Below are positions 61,615 through 64,000 of a DNA stretch of 64,000 nt, in pieces (position 1 is the stretch's first letter; each line of letters begins with the position of its first letter). The notes below the pieces were generated by a model. The model ran no database searches and was not told where the DNA came from. It saw only the letters and a program-made list of their open reading frames with translations. The stretch comes from UMGS755 sp045602005 (GTDB lineage: Bacteria > Bacillota > Clostridia > UBA1381 > UBA9506), in assembly GCA_045602005.1 (NCBI GenBank), contig JAZSAS010000010.1:1-64000 (forward strand), written 5' to 3'. Position numbers and translations under genes: made by a program.

Positions 61615-63170
61615 TTCACCTTCTTTGTTTTTCGCTGCAGAATTCCGGCGAGGTCTTTGGCTTCATCAGTTTTCAGCAGAAATAGAAGTCCTGCATAGAT
61701 AACGATGCCAAAGGCAGCGGGAATGACGAGTATTAAGAACTTTCCCATCAAATCATCGCCAAACGAAAGCTGGTTTGACAGGAACAATACCGCAATGGCC
61801 ATAATCAGTGCAGATAACAGGAGTTTTCCGGTGTTTATCAGGTCATGAAACTTCAGCATGTGCAGCCGCCGGTTCAAAAAGATGAGCAATAAAAGGGCAA
61901 TCACGTTTGCAGCGATTGATGCGGCCAGAGCCAGCCCCCAAAGGCCGGAGTTAAGACCTCTGACAAAGAGAAAACTCAGCACAATATTCAGTGCAATGCC
62001 GCCCATGGCAACCAGCATGGGGGTTTTGGCGTCCTTCATGGCATAGAAGGCCTTGTTCAAAATTTCACTGACACCGAAGCCGGCCATGCCAAGAGAATAA
62101 AACAAAAGGGCAGAGGCCGTTAAGGCGGTGCTTTCGTTGTTAAACTCACCACGTTCATACACAAAACGCACAATGGGTGTTCTGAGAAGCAAAAATAGAA
62201 CCATCACCGGCAGCAACACAGCCAGCACTGTTTTAGTTGCTTTTGCCACAACCTGTGCCAGCTCTTCTCTGTGATTGCCGGCAGCCAGCCGGGAAATAGA
62301 GGGAAAAATCAAATTAGACACGGCATAGGTTAAAACACCCACAAAAATAATATAGAGTTTGTTGGCATAATCAAGGGCGGCTACAGCCTGTCCCTCATTT
62401 AAAAATGAGGCCAGATAGATGTTAACCGTGGAATTAATTGGCTGCACCCAGGAGCTGATTAAAATGGGGAGAGCCAATGCCACCGTTCGCTTAATACCGG
62501 AACATTTCAGGTTCAGAACAGGGCGATATTGAAATTTCTTTTTTCGAAGGGAGGGTAGCTGCACCAGCACCTGAAATCCCCAGGAAATTAACATGGCAAC
62601 TGCCACACCATGAATCCCCAAACGGTCGCCAACCAGCAGGAGATAGGTCACCATCATCACGTTGGAAACAAGGCTGATGGCTGCCGGAATGTTAAACTCG
62701 CCCATGGACTGCAAAATGCCGGTTAAGGCATAGGCCAGGGCAGTGAAAATCATTGTGGGGAATAAAATAACAACCAGCTGTGACGCCAGATTTTTTTCGT
62801 CAACAGAAAGACCACTGCCCACAAAGCCGGCGATAGGACCGGCGAACATAATGCCAATGGCACAGAAAATGCCGGTTATTAAAACAATTAAGTTTACAAA
62901 GGAATTGGCATAGTTCATGGCGGCGTCTTTTTCGTTTTTTTCTAGATATTCGTTAAAAACAGGAATAAAGGAGGAGGAAATTGCCGCCCCCAAGGTGATA
63001 TCGAAAAAGAGCAAGGGAATTCTTGAGGCAGTTAAAAAAGCTGCTGCCTCTCCGCCGGTTCCGTATAAAGATGCAAAGATCACTTCCCGCAGCATGCCGG
63101 CAATTTTGGCCAGCAATGTGGCAGACATCATGAATCCAACAGTTTTAATTGTGTTTTTTGCGCTTTGCAT
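61611..63170 (-). CDS. murJ: lipid II flippase MurJ
   Basis: MurJ (MviN) flips lipid II across the membrane. The 519-aa protein has about 14 membrane segments. The N-terminus SATLLAKIAGMLREVIFASLYG and the ITLGAAISSSFIPVFNEY-type segment (here DITLGAAISSSFIPVFNEYL) are typical. The ATG at 63170 follows GAGG; an in-frame TTG at 63185 lies within that site. It is the first gene of the compact minus-strand block. Confidence 0.92.
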   Translation of the reverse strand: MQSAKNTIKTVGFMMSATLLAKIAGMLREVIFASLYGTGGEAAAFLTASRIPLLFFDITLGAAISSSFIPVFNEYLEKNEKDAAMNYANSFVNLIVLITGIFCAIGIMFAGPIAGFVGSGLSVDEKNLASQLVVILFPTMIFTALAYALTGILQSMGEFNIPAAISLVSNVMMVTYLLLVGDRLGIHGVAVAMLISWGFQVLVQLPSLRKKKFQYRPVLNLKCSGIKRTVALALPILISSWVQPINSTVNIYLASFLNEGQAVAALDYANKLYIIFVGVLTYAVSNLIFPSISRLAAGNHREELAQVVAKATKTVLAVLLPVMVLFLLLRTPIVRFVYERGEFNNESTALTASALLFYSLGMAGFGVSEILNKAFYAMKDAKTPMLVAMGGIALNIVLSFLFVRGLNSGLWGLALAASIAANVIALLLLIFLNRRLHMLKFHDLINTGKLLLSALIMAIAVLFLSNQLSFGDDLMGKFLILVIPAAFGIVIYAGLLFLLKTDEAKDLAGILQRKTKKVK

Positions 63171-63205
63171 ATGACAGTTCCTCAAAAAAATATTTCATCT
63201 TAATT

Positions 63206-63234
63206 ATTATATAGCGAATCAATGGAAAAGTCAA
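63206..63234 (-). promoter_or_regulatory. sigma-A promoter of the murJ-led block
   Basis: On the minus strand TTGACT (63234-63229), 17 bases, TATAAT (63211-63206), 36 bases before the murJ ATG. It is the only convincing promoter I see for the 16 genes down to 47043, though internal ones may exist. Confidence 0.75.
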
Positions 63235-63384
63235 TAAAATTACCCTTTTTTCCTAGAAAATTGGTAAAAACATTGAATGGCCAGACAGATGAAATACATG
63301 CCGGTGCATATCTAACACAGAACCCCTTTCAGGGAATGACAATCATGGTTGCCTGCAGGCATGTTTTTCCAGAATAAAAAAGAG

Positions 63385-63411
63385 GCTGTCGCTTTTTGTT
63401 CATGCGACAGC
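63385..63411 (-). terminator. terminator after the SLOG gene
   Basis: GCTGTCGC/GCGACAGC stem with an 11-base loop, then CTCTTTTTTATT on the minus strand, 13 bases past the stop. The 120 bases between this and the murJ promoter hold no recognisable feature. Confidence 0.65.
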
Positions 63412-63423
63412 GCTTTATCGGTA

Positions 63424-63927
63424 TTAAGAAAACAGAGACAGCTGCCATGCTATCTTGTGTCGAAGAAAAACAATGGGAATGCCGGAACGATCGGCATAAT
63501 CTACGGTGTATTTTGTGCCGCCCCTGTCGTGGATTAAATAGGCGATCATATAGGAGGCGGAATCAACTAAATAGCGGTTTCGTTTGTGCATGCAGCCTTT
63601 GTGATAAGTCTCAGCAGTGTAGGTAATTTCATCGGCAGAGTAGAGAACTTTGCGATAAATCAACCGTTGTTCTTCTGACCAGTTTCGGTCTTGTTCTTTG
63701 CAGGGCAACACCATAGACAGGCGGATGTGAGGGTGTTTTTTCTTGAGCTGAATCACTGTTTGTGCCGCCATGATATCAAACCCCAGAGCTCCGCCGGAGG
63801 AAAATGTGACATAGCCCTCAGAAATCAGGCGGCTGATTTCTGTTTTTAACTGTTTTTGCAGGGGACCAAGCATATGTTTTTCAATCCGTCGGTGGCCAGT
63901 AAAGCAGCAGGTTGTTTCTTTTTCCAT
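63424..63927 (-). CDS. SLOG-domain protein, YspA/DUF1273 type
   Basis: The 167-aa protein shows the Rossmann-like SLOG pattern: CCFTGHRRIEK at the start, FSSGGALGFDIMAAQ for the phosphate-binding GG turn, and YLVDSASYMIAYLIHDRGGT near the end. Relatives (YpsA, YspA, YfcH-type) bind nucleotides or their derivatives; some SLOG proteins act in stress or defence signalling, but no effector gene is adjacent here. The ATG at 63927 follows GGAG. The gene has a terminator behind it and is not part of the murJ block. Confidence 0.8.
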   Translation of the reverse strand: MEKETTCCFTGHRRIEKHMLGPLQKQLKTEISRLISEGYVTFSSGGALGFDIMAAQTVIQLKKKHPHIRLSMVLPCKEQDRNWSEEQRLIYRKVLYSADEITYTAETYHKGCMHKRNRYLVDSASYMIAYLIHDRGGTKYTVDYADRSGIPIVFLRHKIAWQLSLFS

Positions 63928-64000
63928 AATTAAGCTCCGTTCATATGTAAGATTCTGATGATGCTATTATAACGGATTTTCTGACGGGATGAAACGGCCA

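Noticed and set aside
63424..63927. Defence island based on the SLOG protein
   Set aside because: A single SLOG gene with a terminator and no adjacent effector or nuclease gives no support for a defence system.

Overview
The window is chromosomal DNA of an endospore-forming member of the Clostridia (Firmicutes), most likely an Oscillospirales- or Christensenellales-type gut lineage. This rests on spoVAC, two flippase-type genes, the gatCAB amidotransferase, glyQS-type glycyl-tRNA synthetase, a type A RNase P RNA, short-form HisG with HisZ, the IspH-ribosomal protein S1 fusion known from clostridia, DUF4330/DUF5711/CvpA genes, AGGAGG-type ribosome binding sites and frequent TTG starts. Base composition looks even throughout. 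I see no phage, insertion sequence, CRISPR array, tRNA or rRNA. Nearly every gene is housekeeping, and no stretch over 300 bases lacks a gene.

Layout. Positions 1-2100: a hairpin-rich edge, then a minus-strand sporulation-type unit (45-aa membrane peptide, spoVAC, P-loop protein). Positions 2105-32735 run on the plus strand: an anchored papain-like amidase; tig-clpP-clpX; rimM-trmD-nudF with the rnpB RNA; glyQS; ptsH; uvrC-plsX-acpP-rnc-radical SAM-smc; a split TauE/SafE permease; dxs-U32-DUF624-HAD; gatC-gatA-gatB-cysteine cluster protein-mnmE; a SpoVB-like flippase and mazG. A bidirectional terminator at 32840-32879 separates this from minus-strand lysA-alcohol dehydrogenase-rapZ and glmM. 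Plus-strand ykuS, nifS-nifU-queT and a NiaX-like transporter gene follow, up to a second bidirectional terminator near 41325.

From 41352 to the end all genes lie on the minus strand: hisZ-hisG-hisH-phosphoesterase-coaX, a phosphohexomutase, then one very compact block (63170 down to 47043, 16 genes) reading murJ-ligase-glycosyltransferase-DUF4330-DUF4330-proB-proA-ecfA1-ecfA2-ecfT-truA-DUF5711-cvpA-cmk-plsC-ispH::rpsA. A SLOG-family gene closes the window.

How the genes work together: ClpXP and trigger factor handle protein quality; RimM, TrmD, RNase P, MnmE, TruA, GatCAB, GlyRS and S1 serve translation; Dxs and IspH make isoprenoids; PlsX, AcpP and PlsC make phospholipids; GlmM, LysA and MurJ feed the cell wall; NifS/NifU supply sulfur and Fe-S clusters; EcfA1/A2/T can power the QueT and NiaX-like vitamin permeases. 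I did not find a convincing new multi-gene system. The most interesting items are the sporulation-linked small ORF with a possible sigma-G promoter, hairpins before rnc, Cys/His-rich tails on HisZ and NifU, the lysine-rich trigger factor tail, and the long compact minus-strand block.
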